Source: Himantopus leucocephalus
Taxonomy: Eukaryota > Chordata > Aves > Charadriiformes > Recurvirostridae
Length of the DNA: 64,000 bases
Assembly (NCBI GenBank): GCA_003993805.1
Contig: RSEF01000017.1
Span: 8,586,533 to 8,650,532, forward strand
Direction of reading: 5' to 3'
Made by a program: the position numbers and the translations under genes. This document shows, one piece after another, positions 1 through 15,100 of the stretch; position 1 is the stretch's first letter; every line of letters begins with the position of its first letter. The notes under the pieces are model-generated. The model saw nothing but the letters and a program-made list of their open reading frames with translations. It had not been told where the DNA came from and searched no databases.

Positions 1-18
1 TGTATGAAATCAAGATAC

Positions 19-107
19 CATGCTAGCCATTCTGCCATAGAAATCTTCCTCTCTCTGTTCAGGGAAAGAGTTTTGTGAAGGAGACTCCGGGGCAATTCTC
101 TGCATTC
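19..107 (-). CDS. SEC16A: SEC16A exon 21 (last exon in window)
   Basis: 89 nt, found by phase: [20 protein letters not shown], then DFYGRMASM. Resembles the vertebrate ...GNSLSELSEENFDG stretch. Acceptor ttttttaag at 108-109, donor gtatct at 17-18. The rest of the gene lies to the left of the window. Confidence 0.85.
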
Positions 108-3100
108 CTTAAAAAACAAATTACATTATGTTAGTGGAGGCAGGGAACACAACATCAACAATAACGAAGGGCCCTCAACCACCACAATATGACTTTTAAG
201 GCAAAAGTTTTCACTCGTTATGAATTTTGTGCTAGAAAGAACCTGGTCTTTTAAAGAACGTGAACTGCAGTTGCTGTGATTTAATTTTTTTTTCTCCTGC
301 ATGGGTATTATGCTTTTTCTAAACACAGGTCAGTGCAGGCTGAGGGATGCAACCATCAGTATGGGGCAGTTCAAGGTTCTTCACGTCTCTAATGCAGCTC
401 TGCCAAACTTATGTATTCCTGCCTTCACACGTGTCAGGTTCTACTGTCACAGAATTAAGACTTATCAGGGTCCTAGAAGCTGCTGTCCAGAGGCAGAAAT
501 CCCTGAAGCTCCAATCACAGACCTTGCAAACAGAACTGCCAATCCCAGTGCACTCGGTGATTACCTGTTAGGGTCTAAATCATAATCTGCTGAGCCTGAC
601 CTCTCTTTTAAACTAAGCCAAGTAAGCAGGATGAATACTGTAACTTTCCACAGATGTTTCTGTACTATTACATGGTGGTTTTAAGTTTCATTACCCTTGA
701 CTTACTACTTTTTAAATATTGAGATATTTTGCATTATTTCCCAAAATACTTCATTCCCCTTTTAAGGAAGAAAAGCTGTTTACTAAGATCCCAGACCTGT
801 TTCCAGGTTTGTCTGCTCTTCTGACCGTGGTTCAACTTCTTGTGGTGGCCCTCCTGGTGGTAGCGCTGACCCTAAATATAGTGGTGATGGTTCAGTTCCA
901 TACGGATTTGAAAATCCTGGAGGTGCAAAGCCGGGTCCTGGACCAATAGGCTGAGAAGCCACTGAATAGAAAGGGACACTTCGGACAGCTTCCTGGTCAC
1001 CAGAAGGAATCATAGCAGCTGACCCATCAAGGACAGCCTGAGGTACTGCAGCACAGAAAAAAAAAACCAAACCAAAAAAACCCCAAACAAGTTAAGAGTT
1101 ATAACTAAACAGAAATTCCAGTGTGTGACCCTTTTACCCTACGAATAAAATGATACCACGCAGGAGTGAAATCTCACTGTTTCTACCATCCTCTTAAGTG
1201 GTTTCTTATACCAGAAAACTGAAATATTTATTTTCTCTATGTCATGAAGAAGGATATGAAACACTAACCTGAAGGCATCAGCTGCACACTTTGCATCTGT
1301 TGAGCCATATTGGGTAATAAGGATGCTAACAATGCATTTTCAGCACCTGGACCCACGTCACGGCCAGCTCCTGCTCCATCACATTGACTAGCATGGTCTA
1401 ATTCAGAGCTTGGTGTACTGCATGGATACGGTGGTGGGGTGGATCTGTCTGTGTTATAAGCTATTGCACCCTCCTGCACAAAAAAGCAAGAACTTATAAA
1501 CTGTACCAGACATGAAGTTCATAACCAAGGGAACATACAGCAAAGGAGACCTTAAGAATAAAAACAGCACACAGTTTTTTTTAGTGTTTAGTCAAAAAAT
1601 GTTAGCCATTTGCAGGCCACGTTCAATCCAAACATTTAACAGGGTGGGTTTTTTTGTTTTGGTTTTGCTTTTTTCGTGTTTTTTTGTTTGTTGTTCGGTG
1701 TTTTTGTTGTGTTGGGTTTTTTTTTTTTAAATAGAAGCTTTGTTAATTAGCTCAAGGTTCAAATTTCTAACAGATCTCTATAAATAAATGGCAATTATTT
1801 CCACTCTGTTACAATCTAGCTACACTAATTCACACACAACTTTTTTTCTGGCAAGCAGATCCTCTGCTTACAGCAAGAGTTAATGCAACCTAATGAGCCC
1901 TGCAATTCTCCTTGCATTAGGGTACTAAGAAAAGCCTGATCTCATATAATGTAAACCACCCTTTAACTATTCTGTATTGAATAGTTATAGTGGTAATAAA
2001 TAGTTATAGTGGTAATAAATAATAGTGGTAAATCCACTTGGTTCAATCCCACCATTTGCACTTTACAACATGAATATATCATAAGGTCATTCCTTATGTT
2101 TCTGTAATTAGCAGTATAAACAAAACCATTTTAAAAAAATGGGATTTACACTGATCCTTAAAAGAGAATACTTCATGTTGAAAAGTACATTCTGTACCTT
2201 GATCTGTCCATCCACATGTCGAAGCCTTACTAACCAAGAAGGTTCAATAAAAGATTCCTGTTCTGGTTTTTCTTTTATCTGTGGGTCAAACAGGCGTAGC
2301 TGTGATGACATCTAGAGAAAGGAATCATTGTAAAGTTTAAGTTAACCATCCAACAAAAGGCAAGTTTAGCCACAGCTTACCACCTACAATATGAAGACAC
2401 AAATACTTAATTTTTCTGTATGTTACCTGGATTAGCTGGCCAATAAGTACAGGTGAATAGTAATGTGGATCTTTAAGGACAGTTCTGGAAATCACTTCAC
2501 AATAATGGAAAGCCTGAGCAGCAAGTCCCATTTCAGCGAGTCGGCAAGCATAGATGAATTTGAAAACCTACAGAATGCAAGCAGGTGAAATAAATCAAGT
2601 GATCAGAACATTCTTAGAAGTATCAAATGAAAGGCAGTCTTTCATTTCAGTTGAAAGCTCAGATATCCCATTATCACATCTATATTAGCCAGGAAAAAAA
2701 TAGTTAGGGAAAAAGCATTCAATTCTCTTATCCAATAGAAGTTATCTATTTGTCTACACCTAGTGCCAACAAGTTCTGCTGGATTTTTCTTTTGGAATAC
2801 AGAGTTACAATAACAACAAAATTTATAATTCAGAAGTTCAGAATGCATAGATGAAAAATGCAAAAAGGAGATTTAAGTGACAACAGGAAAAAAGCCATCT
2901 TGCACTATGTTATCCATGAATATTTCATGTTACAATGGATAAAATATTTGCTATGCTGAATACAGCACATAAGAGATGAAAACCTCACATAAAACTTGCC
3001 AAAATAGAAAGAGATGAAACAGTGCTTCACCTGGAAATTGGGCAAGCAGCCAGGCTGAGTTCCTAGTGACTGTGCATATTCATAGGCTTCTGTTCTCTGA

Positions 3101-6100
3101 ATAGCTTCATTGGTGGCAAACTTCAAAAATGGCAAGCTATTCAGGAACGGGAGAGGAAAAATATTATTTAAACATTGAGATTATACATGCTGAGAATACA
3201 GATCTGTAAATCAGAAATAAAGTCAAAAACATATCTCTGTTAGACACAATATGAATAACTCCTCCTCAAACAAGGACAGGGCATCAAATAGTTATCTCAA
3301 AACCCGCTGTGGCTAGTGATGATAAGAGGAGCAGTGCAATTCAGTCTCTCAAGCCACTAAGCTTTCATTTTTGCATCTTCGCATTTTTGTGTTAAAAAAA
3401 AAAAAAAAAAAGAAAGCCAAACCTATGATTTGATCCAATTAGGACAAGCTTTGTTGTCTTCCTTGTGTAAACTCCAAAACCAACTTGGGCCATAAGGTAA
3501 CAAAAATGAGCAGCATCCAGCAGGCCTTTAGAAGCTGTAGAGAAATAAGCGACAGAACTCTGGATATTTCCTCGTGGTGGCACATTGTAATTCAGTGTCC
3601 CGTATTGTTTTGGCTTTGCATTCAAATACCTTCACAATAGAGACATACCCATATAAAACTGTTCCACTTTACATTTTACACAACAATTGCTTGTTTTCAA
3701 AAAAATGAGCTGAGTAATTAAAGCTTTCAGAAAGCTTTTCCTTCAGTCATCACCCTGTTCATCCCCCAAGAGTTACCAAGAGTGTCTCCCATGGTAGCAA
3801 TGGTCCTGGATTCCAAGTCCACATTATTGGTCAAGTTGGATAACACCATTGCTAGATGAGGCCTCCAGTCTCCCCATTTCTCATCTCCACAGCACTAAAA
3901 TTAGAAGAATTACTTAGTCAAATCAGTGACTGGAGCTCTGCATGGGTAAGTGTTTTAACCTAAAAAAGGACCAAAACAACTTATCTGACATTCTAGGAAA
4001 GGTACATGGAAAGATGACTGTTGTGAACTACGCTGCTCACTGCAGTACCTCTTTAAGTCTCAAGTGCAGCTCACACTTGAATCTTACCGTGGATGCAGCT
4101 GGCATCCTTCCAGACATGAGCTGGTAAACAGTCTGCAGAGGGTCATTAATTGGGAGACTGTTGGCAAATCTAGAGAGACATTACACAGAAAAACAAAACA
4201 CAAACATGTGGTAAGCAGTTAAAATATATGTGAACACTCAGTAGCAGTTAATCTAGCCTAGTTTAAGAGAATGAAATGCTATTTGAAATTACTACACTGA
4301 ATAAGCAATTGTCCAGTGGATAATGTTAAAAAGCAAAACATTACTAGTTAACTGATTCTGCCACTCTGACACAGGTCAGTCCAAGCTGGGAAAAACCTCA
4401 GGATTCTCCCCAGGCCAGCTGACTAGACTCAGGACATGATTTCACAAGCTCAGGGAAGCTGAGAGAAAGTTTTTCTGTTTATAGACAAAGCACGCATGAA
4501 CACATCTGCTTCTTCCAGGCAAGGAGAATGAAGGGTACCAGAGAGTTTCTTGGCTTTAACCAAGTTGACAGCTGTTTTTCTGCACAGTGTTTTGAAAGCC
4601 TAACAGCCCCTTTCAAGCAAACCCACAGATGACACTGCTTAAATATCCCTTAAATGGAACAAGTACCATAGAAAAACTTCTCAGGTTTAAGTTTACAGCC
4701 AGAAGGCCCCAGAATAAAGAGTAACAGATGACAACNACCTTTCAAGCAAACCCACAGATGACACTGTTTAAATACCCCTTAAACCTGAGAAGTTTTTCTA
4801 TGGTACTTGTTCCATTTAACTTTACAGCCAGAAGGCCCCAGAATAAAGAGTAACAGATGACAACTGAATATACAGGTAGAATGAAAGCATAATTCTTGCA
4901 TAAGCTACTAAGGATAACTCATGATTTTGACGTTAAGATTTCTGAGCACCAAGTCTTTACCTTATTAGCAGAATAGACATTCACATTGTATGTACTAAGC
5001 AACAAGCAAAACAGTACCTGGTCATAACTCTCGCATGTGTTCTGCTGTCCATTTTGCTGGCAAGTAGCAGAGCATGACCCCATAAACCATGCTTCATGGC
5101 AGACTCCAAAGCATCCTAATTAATACAGAAATTAGTTTTCTGGGGATAGCTTAACATACTACTCTGATAAACAATGATTCTTTTACAGTAGTACTTTCTG
5201 TCTGAATGAAAAAATGATTGTTTAGTTCAAATACTAACACACGGATATAATTGTTTTATATTATAAACTGTAGGGCACAACATTTTTCCATATCAGTGCA
5301 GTACAGTGCCATAAAATATATGTACTGCAAGTTGCAAAAATGATTTTAACTGCTGTGTAGGGCTTTAAGAATTGTGAAAAGTATCTAAACAAAATAATAG
5401 TATAAGCATTCACCTTCTTGCGGCCATAAAGCAGCAACTCTCTGAATCTCTCTGTCTCTTTCTCAAGACTGTCAATGGCAGTTACAAGACTATCAGTGAG
5501 AAATGAGAGCTGGGCTTCACCAGATTCCTCTTCCACTTGTTCCAAAGCCTCATTAGTGAAATCAATCAAATTTGCCTCATTAGGGGACTTCCCAGGAAGC
5601 CACACTGTTTTATGATCTCGGAGCAAAAGTTCAGCCAGGTCTGTTCCCACAACAGTCTATATAAGTGGAGAAAAAAAAAAATGTTATTTCAACATTGCCA
5701 TCATTTTATCTGCCACTTCAACAACAACACATGAATATCAGCATCTCTGAGCACCTGAGGACAAGTGACCAGTTTACCTGTTCTGTGAACCTGTGAACTA
5801 TTCCAAGATACACCACTATACACACATTACTCTCTTTCACATAAATACCATTTCGTGTAATAGAATATTTCACGACAGACAAAAACCTCAAGCAGTGAGA
5901 CATACCCCATTTTGCCTGCACAACAGCACAATAAAGTCCCAAAGCAGACTTGCAGATTCTTTGTCGATTAAATTTTCATTCTTAAAGCACTGTGTAGCTT
6001 TGTTTTGTGCAAAATTAATAACATCCACTTTATGGGTGTCATCCCTGAAATAAAAAAAAAAAAGAAGTTTTTAGTGTAATAAATGTAAACATTCAGATCA

Positions 6101-9100
6101 TTATTGTGATTAGCATGAGGAATAAATTTAAAGCTCATGCATTATTTAAAGCAGGTGAAAAGCGATAAATACTTTGAGTCAGTTTAAATCCTGTAATTAG
6201 CAGACAAGTAAGAGTTTGATGAAGAAATGAAATCTGTAAGCATGAAAGTTATTTTTGAAATCTTTAATAACATACTTAGCAAGAGGACCAGGAAATGCTC
6301 TCATCTCTTCTTGCTCTGGAGAATGTTGTAACATAGTCTACAACACAAATATAAACCATAAGAAACTCTTATAACTATGAATTTTGCCTTTTAACAATAA
6401 AAACCCCAGACCTCAACATAGTCTATAGCGTAATTAAGCCTATTGCTCTTAAACAAAATACATATGGTGACTTGCAATCTGCACAAGGGTAATAAATGAC
6501 AAAATCTATTTCACATGGGAAGGCATTCTGTAGCAAAATAGAAAAATCTGCCTCACATCTCCTTAATAATTTTCCTGATACTGTTCTAGTAATTGTGTAC
6601 AATTCTACTTCATTCTAGCAATATTTTACCAGTGAATTCTACCTTCCTAATGTAAGCCTGTCCTTCTATGTATTTGACATTACTAGAGTACTGCATTTCT
6701 TTGTAGAAGCACAAGAATGAAAATATATCCATGATATTTAATCCCCAGTCCATCTAGATGGCAGGCAGTTCTTAGCCCTGCAGAGAATGTATGAGGACGA
6801 TGGGGTCTCTATGAAGAGCAATACATTAGAAACAAACCAACACAACTCCAGCACTTCTAGGACATAAGGATTTTACCTGAACAAAATTATAAGGAGCTGG
6901 ATGATCTACTACTTCATTTCTCAGAGGAAAAGAAATTTTAAAGTTACTGTTTTACTATGATTACAGCCCAAACAGATAAATATAAAGATACATGCGCTGA
7001 CGTATTAAAATAAAAATAAAAAAAAGACAAAACAGTCAGTAAGCTATTGACCTAAGTTCNCCAACTCCCCTTTTTCTTTTAAATTTTACCTCCATACTGT
7101 GTATTTCAACCAGAGCTGGCTGTCCTTCTGAAGGCAGGTTTGGCAGCACTTTTATTAGGAAGCCCCCAGGACCAAACCTAGCACAAATATGAGGCACTGA
7201 AAACTTCTCAGGTGTTGAGGGCCTTAAAGGTGCTGAAAAGATAAAATAAGAACAAGTAACCTGTCTTGCAACTAAGTAAACTTGCTAATGTATTTATGCA
7301 GTTCAGTAATCCTGCAGTACTAGTGGAAAAAACCCTGCCATTTAATTTGAATAAACCTTATAAGCAACAATTAATCAGTTCCATTATAGTCCCAAAGATC
7401 TTCTGAAGATTTGCAAAAAGAACAAAACTAGACTATAAAACTTTAAAATCCATTCATTTTTTCCAACGCATGGGCTTTGATTGTTTGTGTCAGACACATT
7501 TCTGTGATCTCTGTATAAATATAGGACACATCTTTGAAGAGCTAATGATACACTTCAACATACTCTGGAAAAGCTTTTCCAGAGAAACTGTTTTGTTCCA
7601 CACTGAAAGGGTAGGAAAAATTTATAGAAAAATCTGAAGTTTAAGTTAAAGTTTAATCATTCCCCACGAAGCACATGCAGTGTAGTTAAAAATCTGTCTA
7701 AAAAGACATTTAGAAATGGGAGTACAGTATTTAATAGCAAACACTGTCTAGCTACTACTGTTCTGCGATATACCCAGGTTTCAGTAAGCAAGTTATCCTT
7801 ACACTGAGAAGGAAACAAGACTTTGTTCGCAAGTAGATACACTGTAAAACAGCATTTTTTTTCCTGTTAACAGGCTCAATGAATACATGAAAGGCATCTC
7901 ATACACTACAAATACTAACAGAAGTGCAAACTACTACTGGTAGACAACCTCACAAGCACAGTGCCTTCCCTCCTCCTTCCCCAGTGGTGCCAATACCTTG
8001 TTCTACAGCTGACCATCCAGTTTCGGTCGGGTAGCCATAATCTGTAAAAGGCTGTTGTCCATCAAAGTTAGCAGCATATCCGCCATATGGATAATCTGTG
8101 TGGAGCGACACTGCCTGCGCAGTAGTTTCATACGTATTAGCCGTTAGATCATGATTACTTCTATACAGCTGGCTCTAAATAGATCGTATTAGTAATTGTT
8201 AGCAGAGAGCATGAAGTTACACAAAGCAAGCAATACTGCAAGCGTGATTCAAGACAGTAAGCATTCCACCCCAGCTCTGACTCTTTACACTGTTCGTAAA
8301 CCAGGCTTACCACCATCACTGCATTTGAGAAAGCTATCCTGCAAGACACCTGCAGCAATAGGCTACAGAAGATAATAAATAAATTTTAGTGTTCTCCCTC
8401 AGTGTTTTTAGTACCATTTGATCTGTTCGCATCCAAGTACGTTCAGTTCTCTCACAACAGAATGTCTATGTGCTTGTATGAAGAGTAACATTATAAAATG
8501 AGTTATCGGTTCAAGTGTTGCTGTATCAGCAACTACAGATCAGAATCAGTGTTCACCTCTGCTGTAACACTTTGACAGAAAGTCTCAACTGATTAAACCT
8601 CATGAATGCCTAAAGGATTCCAGGTGCCTAAAGATTAATGCCTAAGTGATCTCCAGTACTATTTCCAATATTCCTAAATTATTTGGAGTTCAGACTGGAA
8701 AACCACCTAAACTTCCAAGAAACATGATGAACCAACACATGAGACTACAGCTGAAATGACGCTTTGCATTCCAACTGGAACTGACACAGTCCAAAGACTG
8801 CACCTCAAACATTACCCAAATATTGTCTGTGTTTTTCAGGTATTTGTACTTATGGCATAAGTAGATGAGTAGTCAGTTAGATTTGGGGTTTGCTTTCAAA
8901 GTCAAAATAACATCATACAAATACGTAGTTAGTCTTTTAACAGATCCCAAGTTCAGTAATAGCATTCATGCTTGTGATGAGAAAAAACGACCTAACACTG
9001 AAAGCCAGGCACATTATCAACTACTGCCAAGCACAGTAAGGGCAAAGTTCTCACAAACAGCAAATAGATTCAAGAGAGGAAATTTTCCATTTCTCTGTGT

Positions 9101-12100
9101 GTGGCAACTTGCACAGCTGAGTGCTGATTTTGGTTAAAGTTCTCTTGACAACTGTGATGAATATTAAATTCAAAACTGTATTACAAAACAGCCTTAACTT
9201 ACAGAATAGAAGTTTTCAACATACATATTCCCCAAGCTAAACCCAGACATATTTCCACATTTCTAATGTTTCACCCGCCCGTAACATAGAGAAACACCCA
9301 ACTCAGCTGAAAGAATACTTGATGTTACCATTTGAAACTCACTTGTTGAGAGCGAGAGCTGAAACTACTCTGGTGACTGTGAACACTGCGGGAGCTACGG
9401 AGACTATGACCAGAATGTTCACTGTGGACACTGCGTCTATCAAATTCATCACCATAAGGATCTCTATGGGGTTCAGATTCATCATCAAAACTTCCAGTAA
9501 AACGAGGATCATATCTCCAGTTATCTTCGTATCGGTCATGTCTGAAGAACAAAGAAACATACGAGCAAAAATGAACATAGCCACCCATATCCCTGAGGGA
9601 AGTGACTTCACTGCATACCTGCCAAGAAGAAAACTGTACCTAACTTCAGACGGGCTTTTAGATTATTTCCTAGATTGAGGTTTTTATTACAGTAAACAAA
9701 CTGACATTTCTTCAAGAAGTTCATCCAGAATATTCAAGATCAAGACTAACATCACGCTCAGAGTCTGTTCCGCGAAAACACACACAATGTTCACCCAATC
9801 TGTAAACAAGTCCTACTGCCTTAAATCTTTTTCTTAAGGGTGATGTGACAGCTCATCTGTTTTTCCTCAATGATCTATGTTGAAGCTACAGAAAGGACTA
9901 GCAACATATATCTGTGAAATATGTGTAATACTGCTTTGCAATAGTCTTTTACAGGATGCATCTGCATTCCTAGAGAATATTAAATATTTTACTTACAAAG
10001 CTGCACTATACCCTGAAATTCTGATGCCTGATACAACTATCACAACAGTTCATAATTTTTGAAGGCTTTGGGGCAGATCTTCAGCAAATATAGTATTGCT
10101 GTTAGTGCACAAGCAAAGCCTCAGCCTTTGGTCATAACACTCACTGCCATAACTTAATTTCCCGGCTATGGGAGGGACTCAGCCCTGAAGAAACCAATAC
10201 CAGATTCTCCGTCTTCACTCAGACATACACACTAGTTCTCTGATTGTCATCAGCACCTGAGCCCCGTGCTCACCTAGATCTGGAAAGAGCATTGAGGGAA
10301 CATGGATGGAATGGACAAACCTGTTGCCATATGGATACGCTTCTCTCTTCTGGTAAGGGTTGTGTTCAGCATCATACCAATACCTCTGATCATAACTTCT
10401 AGGATCTCTGTATCTGGGGTCGTACGCTGATGAGTAACGTTCCCAGCGACTTGGATCTTTGGAAAATAAAAAGAAATGGTGTAGGTATTGGAAGCCGTTG
10501 CCTATAACATTTTTCTACTCCTTTCTCTTTAATTACATGCTAATTTGGTCCTGAAGCATATAGCAAAACTAAAGTAATGTACTTAAAGCTACATAAATAT
10601 CTCTACTAAATTTTTGGTTAACAAAAAACCCCAAACAAAAACACAACTAAAAGACTCACTTTCAGAGAAACCTATTTATTATAGCTAGCTAGAAACTCTT
10701 GAAGGGACAGTGTTTACTATCAGAGAGAGAGATTTTCTAACAACTTTAAAACTTGGTCATAACAGGATAATAACTCAATAAATATTAACAGAATCTTTGT
10801 GATCAGTCTTCAGAGTGTCGTGCTACATGTCTCAGGATGTGGACAGATGTTGCTTAAAATCCTCCTAGGCACTATACAAGCAATTATCTTCAGATTACCA
10901 ACGACAATACGTCTCTGTGAGCATTCAAACAGTGATGGACAAAACCAATTCTAGTCACGAGTCATTTTCTGTTTACACCCACCTAAAATTTACTTTAGCA
11001 GTCTGCCTGCAGGTTACACACCAAGGGTACAGCCCAGTGAATGACAGGCTTGCAACACATTGAAGAAAACTATTCTGTAGACTTACAATAGCGTGCTTTC
11101 ACAATGGTAAGGCACATTGAAGGCTGGGAGTGAGGAAAAACCAATTTATTTTCTATTTACTACTTCTACTGAATAAAAAACATACAGGAAGGATGGCATG
11201 GTATTACGAACTGAAGTAGGCTCAAAGATCAACTTTCAGCAAGTGTGACTTTATTCTTGCTGGTTGTTGAAAGGATATCAGTTTTATTAACAGGGAAAAA
11301 TATAATAATTCTCTGATCTTGAAGTTCCTCTTCCCCATAAATCTTTGTTTAAATCTGCAATTTTCTATAGAAAAATTCAGAGTTCATTTTGACACCTTAC
11401 CTCCATAATCATATGAGTTTGGGTAATAGCCTGGGTAATAATCACTCCATCCACTTTTTGTATAATAATCTTCAGTATAATCTTGCCTGAAAGGAAGCGC
11501 ACAGGTATAAATAATTATTATTCCTCCTTCAATCTCTTCTAAAGTCAGCAGGAGATATGAAGAACTATATGCCACAAGGAAGAGTTTCATATTTAAAGTA
11601 ATGCAGTTAGAGGAAATCAAGGAATCATAAAATTAAGACTTTACAAACCAATGTATCACTAAATTGTTGTGTGTCATAAAAAGCTGACAGCCCTTACTAT
11701 ACAGTAATTTAGTGATTTTTGGAAACTGCTTTGGTGATAAGTTTAATTACTTACAGACAATTTATCACAAAAACTAATGCTATAATTAGCATCCTTTGAA
11801 CTGTCTCAACAGAGAAGTCAGTAACGTAAGTAACAAAATAATTGCTCCCTCTGCTTTAACAGTGTTTTGTTATATATCTTATGGTGATGAGAAGAGGACT
11901 ACGGTCCAGAGAAAAGGTCATGAAAACGGGTCAGCACATGAACTACCACTCTCATAGACAATTCTCATAATAGGTTTCAACCTCCGGGGCTGCCACTGTG
12001 GCATCTGTCACCAGCGTTAAATACAGTCAGAAAAGAAACAAAACTGAAACACACTACACCTTTCTTTGGTACCTGGCCAAAGAACTCAATGCTGTATCGC

Positions 12101-15100
12101 CTTGTTCAACACGGAGCTGATGCCAATCTGTGACTGTCAAGCACACAGAATACTAACATTGTAGGGCTAGCACTACCGTAATCCCAGTGCTTTATTTTCA
12201 TTCTGCACTCAGTCTGTTTCTCAATCTCAGCTTTTCAGCAGATGCAGCAATGTTTCGAGTGTTAGCACATCCTTACATTTAATACTTCAGTGAATAAATG
12301 AGATAGCATTGACATGCAATTGTAACACAGCACATCACTACACAACTAATTCCAGGCATCTTCTAGGTTATTACCTTTCTCAATAGTCTTGGATGGACAG
12401 TAGCCTGTAGGAAAGGCTTGTTTTTCATTAAAGCAAATAAATAGAGAGGACTGAATAGAAGAAAATACTCATTTACAGACTCCGTGTTAAAATACTGATT
12501 GTCCAAATGAACAGAACGAACAAGAGGAACCTAACTAAACCCAACACATTGAAGTAAGAGTTAGTGCAGATATATACAAAAGATAATTAGAATACTTTTG
12601 ATGGAAAAAGAAAGATGTGGCCATTACTTGAAAAATCACGAACCTTTATTATATGCCATTTTTAGGACACCATCCCTCAATTTCTGAAAAAAGCTAGAAG
12701 ATGAATGTTAGATGAAAAATGTAGCGTGTTTACATATATGTACGTACACATATATGTGTGTACATATATGTGTATGCACATACATGTATGTTTATATCTA
12801 CACATTTGTATATACATATGTGTATAGACTCACAAACACACATATGTATACACACACGCACATGATGTAAAGATATTTAACGCCAATGTGGAATGATGGG
12901 AACTTTCATGCTCCTCTACAACTGATCATACAACTGATAGTGCAAACTCCAAAGTGGCCAAGCAAGTCAAGTGATGCTCCTCCCTGGAACGTGTGGGAAG
13001 TTTGCTAACACAGCATCTCCCTCTGCAGAGGAGGGGATTTGATCTTATCAGATCAGGTTTATCTGACCAGCCAATCTTCTCAGTCTCCTTCAGAAAAACA
13101 TTACTCCCTTCCCCTCACCAAAGAGGGTTTACAAAGCTGCATCATCAATACTGATACACTAAGGCAGAGTTTCAGAGGTGCTATTGCACTGACTGCTACT
13201 CTTAGACTCTGCTGCCCCGCAGTACCATACCACAGTCCACATTCGACTGCCCTGTCACATCACGCACCGCTGACACAGCTACTCATAACAGGCTTTGATC
13301 TGCCCAATGCCACCTATAGGAATTGCAACCTCTTATAAAAAAAAAGTACATAAGAGTACACACCAGGAAGTGCTACTAGAGGTTATTATCTCATTACAAG
13401 ATCTCACAGTGCACTTAAATTCACTTAAGAAGATAAGAGTTATCACATGCAGTTACAGCCATTGCTTTGTACTCCTCGAGGCCAACATGCACTTCCTGTC
13501 ACCTTCTGGAGGTGGTAAGCAAAATGTTGTATTTTTAATTTGAAGACTGCTCCATGAGTGAACTACCAACAACAACAAATACTGCAAAGGGTTTCATCAT
13601 TTCCAGACAGATAACTGGTGTTCTCTCTCCGAAACCTGCAAACCCACCCACCAGATAATGAACAGTAGCCTTTTGTCATTAATTTGAAGCTCCTACAAAT
13701 CACTTATGCAATAATCATCAGAAAGCAGTAATCCCTGGAAGGTAATTTGCTGCTTCTTGCTTGAGAAATACTAGAGATTTCATTTCTGCTTTTTATTATT
13801 TGCAAGTAGCATCTGAACACATTGTTTCCCTCTCTCAAATTTTTTATTTCATATAATCAGACAGACCAAGGCTTTCAAGTTTTCCTAATTCCTGTACTAC
13901 CTGCATCAAAACCTGTACTGAAGTCAGTGGGCAAAACATGCCCACATCGCACCTTTGCTACATGGATCACCGTTTGGGAGTTTTGTGAGAAAGCTTATCC
14001 GCACAGCTGAAGTAATCATCAGACAAATTAACCTGACACAGAACCAGAATGTCTTCACGTCATTCACCATCTCTGCCTTCTGAACATCTGAAACACCGTC
14101 TATCAGTAGGCCACACATACTGCTATGCTTGCCAGTCACATCCCAGACCAACGTGCAACGTAAAAGTGCCATTTATTAACAGAACTGGGGGCCACTGCTT
14201 AAGTGCTAGCCAGAAACTAAACTACTATTGATTAACAAACCCATGGCCTGCTCTTTCATAGCACACACGAAAAAGAGCTAACCTCAGCACCGAGTCCACC
14301 GCCGTGACTTCCTGCCTAGCAGAAATGCCAACAACCACCCAGAGAACTCAATGAAAGGAGTAATAAAGCTTTAGCAAGAGAAAAGACTGCGGAATCGTAT
14401 CCTTTTCAGACATTGCATTTGGTACCATCTGTTCCTATGGCAGCACACAATGAGTTTTTGAACCTCCTCACCGCAGCTTATGCTATAAAACTTCAACAGG
14501 CATCATTACACTCATTGCTTCAGGGTATACCAGATCTTTACTCAATTTAGGAATTGCATACCTAGAAGGAGGCCTGTCAGAGCAGTGACTAGCTCTGGAA
14601 CTAGGACGTTCAGGCTCAGAATACCGATAGCTCCCTGGTTCCATATAAGCAGTGCCGGTGCTATCATAGTGTCTGTACCGTGGGTCATACTGTCCATAGC
14701 TATCCTCCTAGAAAAGAGATTGACATGTAAGGTAAGAGGCTTCCCACCTCCAAGAATAAACCTTTAAAACCAAACAAATCACCATACACACCACAGCTGT
14801 GATACACAAAGAGATACACATCAACAGACTACAGTATAGCTTTCGATACCTGTTGTGGCAAGTTATGTTCAAGTCTATTAATAGCCTGAACTTAAGAAAA
14901 AACTTTACATCTGGACTAAAGGCAGTTCAACCACTACGCTGGCCACTCTGCTCATCTGTCAATAATTCAGGCAGCAGATGGGAACCAAATTTTAACACCT
15001 GGACAGCTAAAACAGTTATAACTGCCAACTTTTTCCAAAGAACCAATTTAATTGCTATCAGCCGACATCTGTGCCAACTGGAATTGGTATTAGCAACTAC

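Noticed and set aside
301..585. Plus-strand ORF at the left edge
   Set aside because: Lies in SEC16A intron 20 and has no similarity I recognise.
8161..8162. Alternative acceptor for SEC16A exon 7
   Set aside because: Using it puts a stop codon in frame; the AG at 8175-8176 keeps the frame and adds the expected SQLYR.
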